Positions 21,386 through 33,449 of a stretch of 64,000 bases of DNA are shown one piece after another. This DNA comes from Perkinsus olseni (taxonomy: Eukaryota > Perkinsozoa > Perkinsida > Perkinsidae). The stretch covers positions 62,001 to 126,000 of the forward strand of contig JABANP010000119.1 in assembly GCA_013115135.1 (NCBI GenBank), in the 5' to 3' direction. A program made the translations under genes and the position numbers. Position 1 is the first letter of the stretch; each line of letters starts with the position of its first letter. Below the pieces are notes generated by a model. The model was not told the DNA's origin. It made no database searches and was given only the letters and a program-made list of their open reading frames with translations.

Positions 21386-23522
21386 ATGTCATGGTCCCGG
21401 TGTGCTGCTACATCTCTGGGTCGAATTAGGCGAGTGTCCACCGGTGATCGTCGAGATGTGCCAAGCTTCGCGCTTGGAGTGTCTGCACTAGCCTGTATGT
21501 CTCTCTGGGGGTTTACGAATGAAGGAGCATGCTGTGAAGAGAGGTACTGGGAATTTGGGAGTACCCGAGCTATGCCGGAATGCAGATCATCTCCGGAGAG
21601 CTCGACAGCCGCATCGACCGTCTCCAGAGATCGAGCGTGTCAGGATATAATCAACTTCCTGACTAGCGAAGGAGCGGAGGTCCATCGCTCATTAACCATA
21701 GTGGAGCGGGGACCTAAGGGTAATAACCTAGGACACTTTGAACTGGAAGCGCTGGTAGGTATGGGGCTGGTCGCATCACATGCAATACCAGCCGGTACGG
21801 CCATAATAACGATACCGAAGAAATCCAGGGTTCTCATCAACATTGACACGGTGTGTGATGACCCTGACTTCGGCAAAGGTGGGGCTACACGTCCTCTGCA
21901 TGCTCCGAAAGTACTCACTCTTCAGTGATATGTTTTTTGAAGGGAGCTGGACTAGACGAGAGGGGTTGCCTAGCGTTCTGGTTAGTATGTCAGAAACTGG
22001 TAGGCATACCGTACTGTTCTGTTGAGGACAGCATGATGTGGTAGGCCGCAGCCGAGTCCTCTAAGATGAGGACTAAGTGGTATCCGTACGCTAGGATGCT
22101 CCCTACTGCACGGAAACTAAGGTAGAATCTAGACGAACTGAAGTAGTGGTTGGACGGCGAGCTCAGGAATCATCCCCTCCTTCTTGATGACTCTGGAATG
22201 TCCTCTATCGCTGGCACCGCCTTGCATGCATCAGTTGGGTCAATGAAGGAGAACACGTTGAGACAGCTGGGGTAGTGTCCAAGGCAGCACGAAGCAGTCG
22301 AACCTTGACAAGCAGCCCTTCAGGCATCTGTTAGAAATATTGAGCACCCTGGAATTGAACCAGGGTCCTATCGACACATTCATCCGGCACACCAAGGTCA
22401 AGCAGCTGTGGTTGTGGGCCCATGCTGTTCTTCTGAGTCGAAGTGGATTTGGCCTTAGTGGGGTGCCTGGTGATGCCGGTGTGATGGCTGGTGAAGGTAC
22501 AACAATGTACTCTATCACAGCTGATGATTCTCCTCAATCTAGGTCTGCTCGTCATACCGTTGGTGGACTTCGCTAACCATGATAGTAAGGGTGGCAATGC
22601 GGAGATCCGTACACAACATACGTCCTCTGGCTGGTTCGGAGGTACTAAGAGTGTCAGTCGGCTCTGCTGACTCAGCAGGGTCTGAGGTAATGGGATGCAG
22701 GTTCATCTGAGACCATCTCACTGGTAGCGAAGAGTGACATCAGGGCAGGGGAGGAGGTAGCAGTGATAGTATCACCGGGTGGGTACCAGCAGGGCACTAC
22801 TGTAGATCCTAATATCCTACACGGGTGGTGATGTCCTCTCGGCAGAGCAGAGTATGTTCACCTACGGGTTCCGCATGGATCGGAACGGGAAGCCGGACAA
22901 GTTTGCGGTACTTAAAATACTGTTGATCCGTGGAGCCTAGAAGCTACTAGGTGCCGAGCGTGAGCAAGCCTGGCGGTAGCGACATGAAAGACGTTATGAG
23001 AAGGCTAGTCCATATGGACATCGCCGGTGATGATGCAGATGGCCAAGCTGATGTTATAACCATTCAAAAGGACACGTAGGGTCATTGGCATCACTGCGGC
23101 GGCCTCGAATTCACCTTCACATAAGGTACCCTGAGGCTTTGGTAGCTTACATGTCGATTGATGTACTGGCCGAGAAGAAAGGAAAGCTAGAGAGTTTATG
23201 CCAGGCGTACTCCGCCTCAGAGAGACAGCATGGCCTGCCTCCACAAGTATGGTCGGGAAGTGTTTGAATTACTGATCGTCACTCTTGCCTTCCTCAGGTT
23301 CGCATTTTACTATCGTCGGTGAGGGCCGAGGCAGAGAGGAGGGCGGAGGCGCTTCTTCTGCGGTGGATGCAATCTCTTGACATAGGAAAACTGAGTCCTG
23401 CTGTTGACACCATGTGAGCTGAGGAAGTATCATCTGATTATAAGGGCCTCCGCAGGTATAAGGAATACCACGACGATCTGACAGAGGCCATCGAATCGGT
23501 GATTATGATGTTACACAAGTGA
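21386..23522 (+). CDS. SET-domain lysine methyltransferase (Rubisco LSMT/SETD3-like)
   Basis: Start taken at ATG 21386 (MSWSRCAATSLGRIRRVSTG), which gives an Arg-rich leader that could target an organelle; ATG 21362 is also in frame. The SET N-terminal half reads LGHFELEALVGMGLVASHAI then PAGTAIITIPKK. The second half carries IPLVDFANHD, equivalent to the SET NHS cofactor motif, and SLVAKSDIRAGEEV, then MFTYGFRMDRNGKPDKF. The C-terminal Rubis-substrate-binding-like part ends YHDDLTEAIESVIMMLHK with TGA 23520-23522. Enzymes with a split SET plus this C-terminal lobe methylate lysine or histidine in non-histone proteins such as actin, ribosomal proteins or Rubisco. More than eight introns; several joins in 21930-22330 and 22780-23260 are approximate. 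Confidence 0.82.
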
Positions 23523-24012
23523 ATAGCATGCTGTTTCAATCTAGTTTCTTGTCATTGTCGCCTTTACGTTACACTCGAGTGGTCGTTAGTGTCGAAAATT
23601 AACGAAGAGCTTCGCTGGATGATTCCTTTTCACCCGTCGTCAAGCGTATCACGAGTCGCGGTAATTCGATCTCGCATGCTCTGGGAGAGAGACATTGGAC
23701 GCTCCCGGGACAGCGCATCGGTCACGAAGGGCACGTTCCTCCAGAGGACGCTTTTTCCCAGTCACAGCACTTTCAATGACAACACAACCACTGCAATTTC
23801 ATCATCATCACGAATACTCATGGAGAGACTAATACATCTTGCCAATGACCTTATGGCCAATTAAATACAACCATTGACGTATTAGATTACTTAAAGCCAA
23901 TCAACGTATCCAGGGTGTTGGGTCGCCCCTACGGGAAGTTCAAGGCAGAGTACCGATAATTCAATATATCGCGCGACGGAAGTACCGGACTTAATTACAG
24001 CTGCATTAGTGT
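23523..24012. other. Convergent intergenic region
   Basis: About 490 bases between the SET gene and the convergent CCCH gene. A plus-strand open frame at 23589-23864 starts with a non-ATG codon and has no recognisable feature. Nothing else is supported. Confidence 0.4.
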
Positions 24013-24540
24013 TCAAATAGGGCTTGTATGATGAAGACTTCCCAAATAGGAAATAATTTCCAGTAGCTCTTCACGTGTGGGTGGGGATTCCCCCGATAAG
24101 ATCTCGTCAGCGCCGTCACGACCAGAAAGCAGCTTCAATAACGTCATAATAAAGGCATTGCGCCAATGAAGTTCATCCCTCAGCTCGTTTACCTGGTCTC
24201 CGAGGAAGGCAACGGTCGGCATCAAATCTTCGACTGCAATTGAGAGAGTACCACATGATGATGCGCTCGGACTACTCTCAGGAGACATCACGGGAGTTGG
24301 GTCGCTCCAAGTGGAGGCTCCCGTAAAGGACTCGGTACATGAGTATACCCCAGGCTCCCAGGCATCACGGCAGGCCATCATCGTCGTGTTGAGCTCTTCG
24401 GTTGAGTGCGCATAAGTGCAGAAGTTACCGCGCTCACAGACACCATTCAAGTGGAATGAGCACATCTTGGTCTTATAAAGTCTCATGTTGACGGCCTTGG
24501 AGTTGCTAAGGTATGGCACGGAGCTTGATCTGTTCATCAT
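24013..24540 (-). CDS. Single CCCH zinc-finger protein
   Basis: Start placed at the tandem ATGs at 24535-24540 (MMNRSSSVPYLSNSKAVNMR); the frame extends upstream only with a non-ATG codon. A single exon encodes 175 residues. One finger, YKTKMCSFHLNGVCERGNFC then TYAHSTEEL, fits C-x7-C-x5-C-x3-H, with the YKTKMC lead-in of tristetraprolin-type RNA-binding fingers. The rest is Ser/Pro-rich with a helical segment (LGDQVNELRDELHWRNAFIM). Such fingers bind AU-rich RNA in TTP proteins, usually as pairs; a lone finger may bind weakly or need a partner. It is divergent from the STYX-like gene across 187 bases. Confidence 0.8.
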   Translation of the reverse strand: MMNRSSSVPYLSNSKAVNMRLYKTKMCSFHLNGVCERGNFCTYAHSTEELNTTMMACRDAWEPGVYSCTESFTGASTWSDPTPVMSPESSPSASSCGTLSIAVEDLMPTVAFLGDQVNELRDELHWRNAFIMTLLKLLSGRDGADEILSGESPPTREELLEIISYLGSLHHTSPI

Positions 24541-24727
24541 GCAGGGACCGACAACGTTATCAAAGTGCACACTGAAATCGGGGGCAGACTCCGAAATCTA
24601 AACCCGGACCCCAGTAACATCTTCCTGCGCTGAAATGAGGCGAGCGAGAAGCTTCTATAATATGCGCCAGCCCTAACGATCGAAGAGGATATCCGGCGCA
24701 TGATCTGCTTCCAAATGCATCATTGAA

Positions 24728-25663
24728 ATGCCAGAAGATTTCCCCCTCTTGCCACCCGTGAAGGCTTGGGACTATGATATGAAGCGGGAGGTGAGACCGG
24801 TGGTAGTCCGGCTGGTGGCTTTTAGCCCTCTGCTAATCGGCGGGTCTTTATTGAACGCTCTTGTCATTGGACTGGAGAAAGGCCATCCCCTATGCAGGCC
24901 CAGGAGATAATACCCAACCTCTATCTCGGTCCATTCGGCTGTGCTCGTGATATTGACACACTACGACAAGCTGGAATAACCCACGTAATTCAATAAAGGC
25001 CCATCGTGAAGCTATACCGGCTTGGTTTCACAGATTGTCATCGTCCGAAGTGCCGAGGAGAGTCGTTTCTTGAGGGAGAAGTTTGTGGATGAGGGCATAA
25101 CGGTGAGGTGATGTTGCTGGTTACAGTTAGCGTATCTATCACTCCCTCAGTACTTCATCGTCGATGCGCGAGACTCGCCCTTCGAGAACATGATACGGCA
25201 CTTCAAGCCAGTTAGCGAATTCATACATTCAGTTCTATCAGCAAGCCCTTTACATAAGATATTAGTAAGACGCTCCCTCACCGTTGCATCATGTACGTCA
25301 ATAGGTGCATGGTAATGCAGGACTCTCACGGTCATCTACTCTGGTGGCTGCTTATATAATAGCGAAGTGAGTGGTTGAAGCCACTTCTACCTCACTTTGG
25401 AGTATAGGTATGGTCTTACGACGGACGAGACCCTCGCCTATATCCTCACAAGACGGCATTGCTGTGCCCCGCATGAAGGGTTCAAAAATCAGCTCAGGGA
25501 GTACGAGGCTCTATGCAAGGTACTAATAAAGGTGTGGAAGTAGGTTGCTGAGAATCTTTTGTAGACGCACTTTTTTCAAGAGCATGCTATCAGTAATGAT
25601 GCTACAACGACAGCTGCAGCAGATAGGAAGCGGGCCTTGGGGATGATGAGTCAACCCGTGTAA
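24728..25663 (+). CDS. STYX: STYX-like pseudophosphatase (dual-specificity phosphatase fold)
   Basis: ATG 24728 (MPEDFPLLPPVKAWDYDMKR) to TAA 25661-25663. Exons join to EIIPNLYLGPFGCARDIDTL then RQAGITHVI, FVDEGITYFIVDARDSPFEN, and MIRHFKPVSEFIHSVL. After a 40-nt intron the phosphatase loop reads VHGNAGLSRSSTLVAAYIIA. The catalytic cysteine of HCxxGxxRS is replaced by glycine, as in vertebrate STYX (HGNAGISRS), while the Arg and Ser of the loop are kept. It should therefore bind phosphoproteins without hydrolysing phosphate. The C-terminal part EALCK...HFFQEHAISNDATTTAAADR completes the fold. STYX anchors ERK and regulates FBXW7 in animals; the partner here is unknown. Confidence 0.87.
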
Positions 25664-26017
25664 CACTTGTAACATCAACAATTCATTCGCAGTCTGTCCT
25701 GTTCAATTTCCCGTCTCCCGGAGCCTGTTGGGTAGTAGTGTGGGTGCGATAAGTGAAACTCCGTTGCAGCGTAGTTGAAGAGGGACGTTCTTCGTTCGTT
25801 ACCTCGTGCAATGGTCTGTCTTATCGAAGACCAGAAATGCAACGCAACGCAAGCAGGTAATGATACCGGGCCGATTTCATGACATGCGCGAGAGCAGTCG
25901 GCGGTATTGATCACCATAGGCGGCATCAGCTAGCAAGAAAGTGTGACGTGTACCAGCAAACAACTTTTTGACTTCATAGGCCCCTGCACAACCTGAACGT
26001 GATACCGGGCACTTCGT

Positions 26018-28440
26018 TGTCACGATGGCAAACCGTCTTCGGAAGCCGCTTCACCTGCATCCGAAGGGTGGAATCTCTCCTGGGAGATTCGCGTCGCCCC
26101 CGCCCTCCAGTGGAACACTTCACCTATATCATATAGGCTATATGTGGAATCTATTATAGTGAGGTAGGGAGGAACAAACGACCTCCGATTGACACAGCTC
26201 TGCAAAGCTCATCCTCGGCCGCGACGTCACGGAGCCGCTTACCGTGGAGCTCGGCTACATACCTGAAGCAGCGAGAGCTCCTAGAGGCAGGACTGACAGG
26301 GCATCACCATCCTTTAAGGGTGTGATGACTCCCTTTGCCGAAGACAAAGAGTCCACATTCATCTGTGTCAAGCTCCAGGGATGCGCCAACCGAGGAGTGC
26401 TCAGATCCTGCGCAGATGGATGTCCTCAAATACTGAAGAAGAGAAGTCTCACCCGATGTGGTGGGATAAGGAACGGAACTGTTAAGTCCGATAGGCTTGC
26501 CATCCGCGGAACCGCCCAGGTCGCTTCCGTCCTCGTCGGGGGGAGGCACGGAACGATGATGATCGGGAGTGACGAGAAGTTCACCACCATGAACCTTCGC
26601 TTGGCCAGCTGCTGTTCTGATGGTCTTCCCGTCTGTGTGGCTCACAACGGCAACTACGGGTCGCTCCAACGGATTGAAGCACTAACTCAGAGTTGGAGAA
26701 ACTCCTACTTGGGCAATCTCCTCTTTCGAGACCCTGGGGTAGTTTGAATGCTTCTACGTGGACTTCTTCTTCTTCGCTCTGGGCAATGAGAATCGCTGAG
26801 GGCCTGCAGAGCTGCAGATGCCGCGAAGCATCGATTTGGCGCCGACGAGCACCCACTTGTAGGAAGCTATGTCCACAAGCTTCTCTTCTAAAGGGTCGTA
26901 TCGGACGGATATGAGGTGGGCAGAGCTCCATTCATTGCGCGGGAAAATCAAAGGCGGCAGAGCCGGGCATCCTTCTCCTGCATGAATGCGAGAAAGCAGG
27001 CGGGTTGCTCTCATAGCAACTCCCTGTTGTGCATAATCGACAGCGTGGACCACGACACAGTGGATAAACGTCAACTCGGCGAGTTGAACTCGCGCTAACC
27101 TAGTAGGGTCCCTACCGGTTTCGGGCAAGACGTGAGTTTCGCGGCCGTTGATCTCTCCGACGAACTGGTTCCGCCCCTGCCAAGCAAGAGACATTGAAGG
27201 CGACTATAACTTGGCCAGCTCAGCCGGTGATACCTACTGGGTGGGCTTTTGTATCACCCGAAGCAGGCAACAACTCCGAATCCGAAACCTTTCCGGTCCT
27301 CCTGAATGATGATACAGCGCTCAGAGAGAGCTCCGACCATTCACTAGTATTTCTCACAGGTTATGAATGTCCTCTCCCGTACCGCGGGGTGGCGTACCCT
27401 CGAGCTCCGCAGCCTACAGGTAAGAACCCACAGGCGATGCAGCACCCAGGGGCTTTTCTCGAACCTTCATCAGCTCTATCAGCCGGCGTCCATCAGTGGT
27501 AGAGATGCATCCCGTGAAGAAGTCTGCTGGGAGTGTGTCATGCGGAAGTGTCAGGTCGGTGGTCGTGACCTAGAACAGGACCGTAGGGGAGCTTCTGCTT
27601 CTGGAGGAGGCGTGGAAGGGATGGAACCTCACCTCGGGTGGGAGTATCACTATGCATCCTTTGCCTCCCGCTTCATGCACTTTTTTCGCCAAAACTTCCG
27701 TGGCCGTACGACACCTTTGACTAACATGTATCTACGAGTTGACGCTCGTCATGAACGAGGTAGTCCCTGGACTGTCCAGCAAGACGGGGGCTCGGGCGAC
27801 TGACGTTGTGGTCGCTGGTCTGCTCCGATGCAGCTGTGGTAGCTATTTCCGGTGAAGAGGAGATGTCAAATACGCACACTCTCCCTGGGCAGTCTTGAAG
27901 GAATTCACATGCTGTCGAATCTGAAAAGTAAGACTCCACATACGACCGGAACCACACACAAGAGAGTGCTGCGGAGACACTATAAAGCTGTACACGCGAG
28001 AAGACCTCGGGGAGCCATCAGTTCGACATCGATGGCCGCATTAGAAGCAGCGGTGGGTGAATGGGCCTGAAGAGAATTGAAACTGAGGCTACAAAAGAGA
28101 TGTCCTCACTGGAATCGCGTTTTGTGGTCCGGAGAACGCGGTGCCGCCGCTGAGGGTGTGAATACGAAAGCCTCCATCGCTCGAAGAGAGCTTCAGCCAT
28201 GTACCCTGAGAAGCCTATCATCTCCTTTGGGATGACCAGGAAAGGACTAACCTCGGACAACCCACGATCCAGCAAAACAATGGATTGTCTTAGAGCGGGA
28301 TTCATCGCCCTCATCACGGACGCTGATGTACCGTAATCTGAGAACGGCATCCGGGCCTAGTCGCCGAGGTCTCCGAGCCACTCTCGCCAATGAGTGCCAC
28401 TTGGCGAACCAAATGCACTGCCTACATAACACAATCGGAA
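26018..28440 (-). CDS. Unresolved multi-exon gene, possibly RCC1-like
   Basis: The minus strand shows many short protein-like pieces. DPTRLARVQLAELTFIHCVV then VHAVDYAQQG (about 27020-27110) and SFIVSPQHSLVCGSGRMWS (about 27940-28000) resemble RCC1 propeller blades, as do ECGLFVFGKGSHHTLKG near 26310 and SVRYDPLEEKLVDIASYKWV near 26880. A probable C-terminus is FHPSDAGEAASEDGLPS with TGA at 26018-26020. Frames change often and the exons could not be chained. It may be a second RCC1-type gene or the far end of the gene at 28688-30964. Plus-strand frames (26244-26747) are open but start with a non-ATG codon and look like shadows. Confidence 0.3.
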
Positions 28441-28687
28441 TGTGCTCAACCGACTACGCATTATCAACCCATTCTATCATCTGATCCACTTTCTATCTGT
28501 TCTATCCCCTTCACTATGAGCCCAATCTTTTTATGTTGTGTTCTACACCTACTGCAACAAGATAGAGCACAAACGGAAGACCACCTTTATGGCTATCTTC
28601 GATACATATCAACGGAGTTGATCGAGCTGGCCGGCTCTGGGGCATCGTCGTCCACTCAGTGGCTCCAGCTAGAGGGAGGCCGTAGAC

Positions 28688-30964
28688 CTACGGGGGCTCC
28701 TGCTCAGCCAACTCCATCTGCAGCAATAACCTTACCACTGTGGGGAGCCTATCCATCCGCGTACCCGAGGAGGAGGCTCCAGGATTCTCAGGAATGTCGA
28801 TGGTGACTCTGTTGTGGAGTGATGCAGTGTAGTCAAGTCGCTGTGTATTCCCCACCTCAGCAAGCTGGTCATGAGCATGGTCATGCTCCTCCCTGCTGCT
28901 GCCTTCACACATAGGCCACTCACAGAGCTGATCAGTTGAGGATGCTGAGAGTAGGGCTCGGGGCTGCTATAAGCTAGCTGCCCGCTGGAATTCTGAGCCA
29001 CGCAGTTGATCTTCACGATAAGACACATTGCGTAGGGCTCACGTCTCCCCATGTCCAGGCGTTATGCCCATCATCGATGGCAATGATATGGGCAGCGCCG
29101 CACGCCAGAGAGATGATCTTGCCCGGCAATCCGTGCCATTCTCTTGCTGTTTCACCCCCTTCTCGCGAGTTCTACAAACAGTAACAAGGCAGCGCTCTTT
29201 TCAGCACCGGAGATGAAAGATCCCCTCAGGAGTCGGCCTACTTCGGGAGGAGGGTAGTTGGCTCCATCAAACCTTTTGAAGTTGATTTCAGCGGGTATCG
29301 GAATCGTACGGACGGCACACTCCGGCGCAATATGCTCCTCCAGATGCACGCAGCGTTCCATACAAAGTGCGCCTGCCCACCGGAACTTTGCCAATGTTGT
29401 TGTTCACAAGGGAAGCAGAGTGGAGCTGATGGCCGGCAGGAGGCCACCCTTGCTACCTTCTTTGGAGGCGACTCCACATTGCCCACGCGAGTTCAAACCC
29501 CAGGCGAATCTAAGTTGGACAGTTCGGCAGCCGTCAAGAAGTTATCCCATAGGACAATCTCACATTCGGTCATCATCAGTAACAACAACGGTACTGAAAT
29601 TGGTGCATCCTACCTGAAAATTGACCGGCGCGCGTTGGACTGCTTTTCTCAGAGTGATGCATGTAGAGGCAGCCTTTGTTTTACGCACGGCTCCGCCTAC
29701 ATAGCCGTTCGCTGCGAGGGTGAGAAAGATGAGCCCCCCTAGGATAGTTATTTATTCACCGAATACTGGTTCAGACAACCTCGCGTAGTGAGGTGAGCTA
29801 CCGATGTGATGATGACTGGGTTCACGCTCACCATTCTAGCTCTGATTCCTCGGCGTTTCAAGGATCCTAGCAGAACTGGCCGAGGAGCGTAGGTGAATGT
29901 CCCGCCGGTTCTGTGGTCGTAACTACCCAGGAATTGTCTTCCAGTCACTTCAACAACCGGCGCGCTCCCGCACGCATGCTAGCAAAGTAACGATAATGAT
30001 GTTCGCTCGTAGTGCCCTCCTACGGGTGGTACGAATCAAAGATGCTGGCTTACGCTCTCTCTAGACATGCCTCATGGCTTTCCTCCATTGCGAGACCCAA
30101 CTGATCCACCTAGAAGACCGTAACCGACGAGGGGCTTAGTTTTTGAACCGTGAGTTAGTTGCTCAGCAGGCAAGTAGTTCTATGTATCATCGCAATGTCT
30201 GCTCACGTCATTATTCCCCCAGCAGTAAACGTCTCCGCTATCGGTCACGGCTACAGTGTGTCGTATGCCCGTCGCGATATCGATCACTTTCACTCTGCCG
30301 AGACTGGATGAACCCTCCCGGTCTTGAGGCGCGAAAGGCACCAGCTGGTGAGCAAGAAGCAGGGGAAATGATACGACAGCATTGCCAGAGATCCTGAGGA
30401 ACCTTGGGAGTGGTGCAGTCTAGGGTGTTGCCCATGCCAAGTATACCACAGAAACCGCTACCGCACGCGAAGAGTCGGCCGTCGCCTGAGGATGAATCTG
30501 CTGTTTCTCTTCGGCATGACACAACCCTCACGGTCCAGGAACAATGAGTGAGACTCCTTCGTGGCAATCTTCACGACCTCTACTGAGTCCATTGATAGGA
30601 GAGGGATGGGCCGCGTGTCTATGGTCGGTGGATCACCAATACCAACACCACACTGGTATCTGAATGCAGCCAGTGGGAACCTTCAGAGCTTGTGGAGCAG
30701 CTTCCTGTGCTGTCATGCGCCGGGCTTAAATCGAGGATTCAGCACTTTGAGGACGACCGAGACAGCGGGATAATATTAGTGATCGGGACTGCTATGGGGT
30801 GCATAATCAGGGTTCGGATCGACTTGCACTCTCGAATACCGTCTCACCTGTGATTGTCCCCGAATGCAAGGATGACGGAGCTTGAACGTGAAAAGCGGAG
30901 CAGCAACCTACACCATAGAGGAATCTGTTGATATTAGCCTGGTAATAATGCTTGGAGAACCCAT
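28688..30964 (-). CDS. RCC1-repeat (regulator of chromosome condensation-like) protein
   Basis: Likely start ATG 30962-30964 (MGSPSIITRLISTDSSM). Blade-like repeats follow on the minus strand: SVILAFGDNHR (about 30850), CGVGIGDPPTIDTRPIPLLS with VEVVKIATKESHSLFLDREG (about 30560-30660), LFACGSGFCGILGMGNTLDC (about 30420-30480), IISLACGAAHIIAIDDGHNA then WTWGDV (about 29060-29120), and GQLAYSSPEPYSQHPQLISS then VKAAAGRSMTMLMT (about 28860-28980). This is the RCC1 pattern (P-x-x-[IL]...V-x-x-[VI]-A-x-G-x-x-H-[ST]-x-x-L...W/F-G-x-G-x-x-G-x-L-G). The end is taken at the TAG near 28688. RCC1 domains act as guanine exchange factors or protein platforms; the subfamily cannot be told. The exons between 29150 and 30230 were not chained. 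Confidence 0.6.
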
Positions 30965-30983
30965 CAGCGGAAACTGTGGGGAT

Positions 30984-31004
30984 GTATTGGTGATTCACCA
31001 ATAC
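30984..31004. repeat. Perfect 10-bp hairpin with 1-nt loop
   Basis: GTATTGGTGA, T, TCACCAATAC. It lies in the roughly 110-base gap between the stop of the EF-hand-like gene and the start of the RCC1 gene (both minus). Further ATTGGTG/CACCAAT words flank it at 31005-31040, so the whole gap is a nested set of inverted repeats. It could fold in the RNA of either gene. Confidence 0.7.
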
Positions 31005-31077
31005 TGTATTGGCAATAGATTGGTGCGATTCACCAGCGGTGAATTGCAGGACTGATAGGAAGTCACCAATGATGGCA

Positions 31078-32977
31078 TCAACTTGATCTAGGCTGAATCG
31101 AGTCGGCGGGTCTGGCTTTTGAACCCTGCAGGCTCACCGGAGAGCGGTTCCATCAGTCCCGGCCCAACGGCACAGATTTTGCCGTGTCAGCAGGCCGTTC
31201 TTGGTTCCCCACTGTTCGAGGACGTCCTTTGCGAAGTCGTCAGCTGCCTGACCATGAGGTGGCTCGGTGAGCGACGCGGGTCCTTAGCTTCGGAGTGTCA
31301 TTTCGAACGCCGTCACGGAACTGCCCACCCGAGTTATGCGGTAAACTGGTTGCTTCGGATGTGATAGGAGTTAAGAGACTCTTTGGATTACTAAGTTCTT
31401 GGGTATGTCTGCGTCTATGGCGGTAGTGCCCAGACTGCGATGGAACTTTGCTACTGCTCGAGTCACCGATCTCAGGAGGAGAGAGAGCTCACCCTGACAT
31501 CAAGGAGCCAGCAGAACTCTAGATCTTGAAGCATTTGCAGTGACAGTGAGTGGTGCTGAAGAACGCCAAAGACACTGAGATTCAGCGACCTGTGCGAGGC
31601 CTCCACTATTGGTATTTAAGTGGAACAGCTTGAATAACAGCTGTAGTTTATCCTCCAAGCTCAGCCGTGCGGCGAGTAGAATAGATATGGCAACGAACTC
31701 GTATGCATCGATGACGTGCCTTGGTTTCTCTCCGAAGATCTGAGCCTGCAAGAATATGGGCGTCACTGTCTCGAGTCCCAGCTTCATTCCGGCAAACATC
31801 CTGCACGCGGTGGCCCGCCGATGTGCGTTTAGGGTTTGTCGAATGCCTTACCGACTCGGAAATTCCTTGCAGCTCCGCGAAGTCGGTGAACCTATACATG
31901 ACAGTACACAGAATGAAACCATTACGACTAGGCCAGGAGTATCCCAGATAGGAGCCGGTGAGGATAGCAAGCATTGCGGGATAAATGGGCTGTTCGAGGG
32001 CCAGTGGCAGCTGAGCAGATCCTTCAACAGTTGAAGTTCAACTCACCATGTCTCCACGGTGTCATTGCTAATCCGTGGCCCTAATTCTATGAGTTCCAGG
32101 AAGGCCGATCGGACTCGCAGATTGGTCTGCCAAGTCGCAGATCCTGCCACAAGCTTACTCGTCGGGGACTGTGGAGTTCTTCGGGTCGGATCGACTCGAG
32201 CTGACCCCAGGAACTACAACAGTTCCTTGAACTGCTCGAGGATGTTCGCCCGATACCAATCGCCGAAGATAGCATCGCGAGGCCAGCCAAAGCGACCGGT
32301 GAACCTCACAACCTCTATACCCTACGAAGATGCGCTTACCTGGCGTGTCCACGTCGCTCAGTAGTGCCCCTCCGGAGACACGGTTGACGAGGTGCTCGAT
32401 CTCCGTGCGCGTCCCTTACAGGAGGAATGTTCAGCTGGCGATGGCGGATACTGCCGACTTGAGCGCAAATTAACGTTGCTGGCTCGGAAAGGAGCATCGT
32501 AATCTACGGTAATTGATCGGGAATGCTACGAGGTTTGAAACACGAATAAGTCATGTAGTTCGTGAATGCCGGTCGCAGCTCAGCATGAGATCTATCGTCT
32601 AAGTCCTACAGAGTCTGGCTAGTGATGCGTAATGTCGATGTTTCTCCTCTGATCGAGTAGTTTGCATCGAATCATTCGTGACATTGTCATGCGAATCTGA
32701 GAAGAGTTGAATAGCTGTGGACGTCAACGATCACCAAGTCTCGGTCCGACCGAGTCGGTCGTTTCTGAACAGTGTGGTTGCTCGATCACAAGACGAGGGG
32801 AAAAGATGGCCGATGCAGCGAGAGTCAGAATACGTCATGAGTCCTATGATGGCAGAACCTCGCGTTGAGAGATCTTTGCTGGAATCAAAGAGATCGCGAG
32901 ATCCTCCTACCTTCGGTGCCGGGTGCCCGATCTTCCAAGGCCTCCGCCGAAGAAGGCCCGCTGTGCGCAAGTCCCAT
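31078..32977 (-). CDS. EF-hand-like protein, multi-exon
   Basis: Possible start at ATG 32977 (MGLAHSGPSSAEALEDRAPG), whose Gly2 would allow myristoylation; this exon's link to the rest is uncertain. Later exons read EIEHLVNRVSGGALLSDVDT, RFGWPRDAIFGDWYRANILE, LRVRSAFLELIELGPRISND, and then the clearest part: HVIDAYEFVAISILLAARLS and LEDKLQLLFKLFHLNTN, followed after an intron by GELSLLLRSVTRAVAKF. This is the pattern of paired EF-hands (E-helix, loop ending in x-LS, long F-helix). A last exon ADDFAKDVLEQWGTKNGLLT then RQNLCRWAGTDGTAL gives another EF-like loop, with TGA at 31078-31080. The loops have lost some Asp/Glu ligands, so calcium binding may be weak. Function unknown. Confidence 0.5.
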
Positions 32978-33402
32978 TGCCGCAGCAACTATATGTGAGA
33001 TGAGTAATTAACGCTCTGAGCTCGCTAGGGCGGCTAGTCGGCACTAACAACACAACATCCGCAGCGACACTGGCATGATTAGGGAATGCACTTTAGCTTC
33101 TTCAAGTCTTTATACACCTTTTAAAGGCCTATTTCGCGATCAGTAAGATCAATTTCGCAGGGCGCCCGTCCGGAGAATGTTCCTTCGTGTGCCGACAAAA
33201 TTGCTCCGGGGTTCTGCAGAGTAGGTCCGGAAATGGTGTACACTCCGCGAGCTTCATGTAGTTTACTATCACACAAGTGCTAGCAACTTTAGCAAGAAGG
33301 TCTACTCACCGTGCTCCTTACCCCAGAACCGGGGGCCCGGGTCTCGTTTCATTCACCGAGTTCTGTACCATAGCATCGCCGAATTCTAGTTACCCGGCTT
33401 GT

Positions 33403-33449
33403 GCCTGCGTACACTAGCACGCAGGCGTACGCGCGCTCACAACGTGAGC
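33403..33449. repeat. Pair of adjacent hairpins
   Basis: GCCTGCGT (33403-33410) and ACGCAGGC (33419-33426) form an 8-bp stem with an 8-nt loop. GCTCAC (33435-33440) and GTGAGC (33444-33449) form a 6-bp stem with a 3-nt loop. They are only 8 bases apart in gene-free DNA. Confidence 0.6.

Noticed and set aside
22341..22420. tRNA-like T-arm on the minus strand (CCCTGGTTCAATTCCAGGG)
   Set aside because: No D-arm, anticodon stem or acceptor stem is found upstream, and the plus strand here is a good SET-gene exon (LELNQGPIDTFIRHTKVKQL).
26244..26747. 167-codon plus-strand frame
   Set aside because: Starts with a non-ATG codon, has no domain, and the minus strand carries RCC1-like pieces in the same bases.
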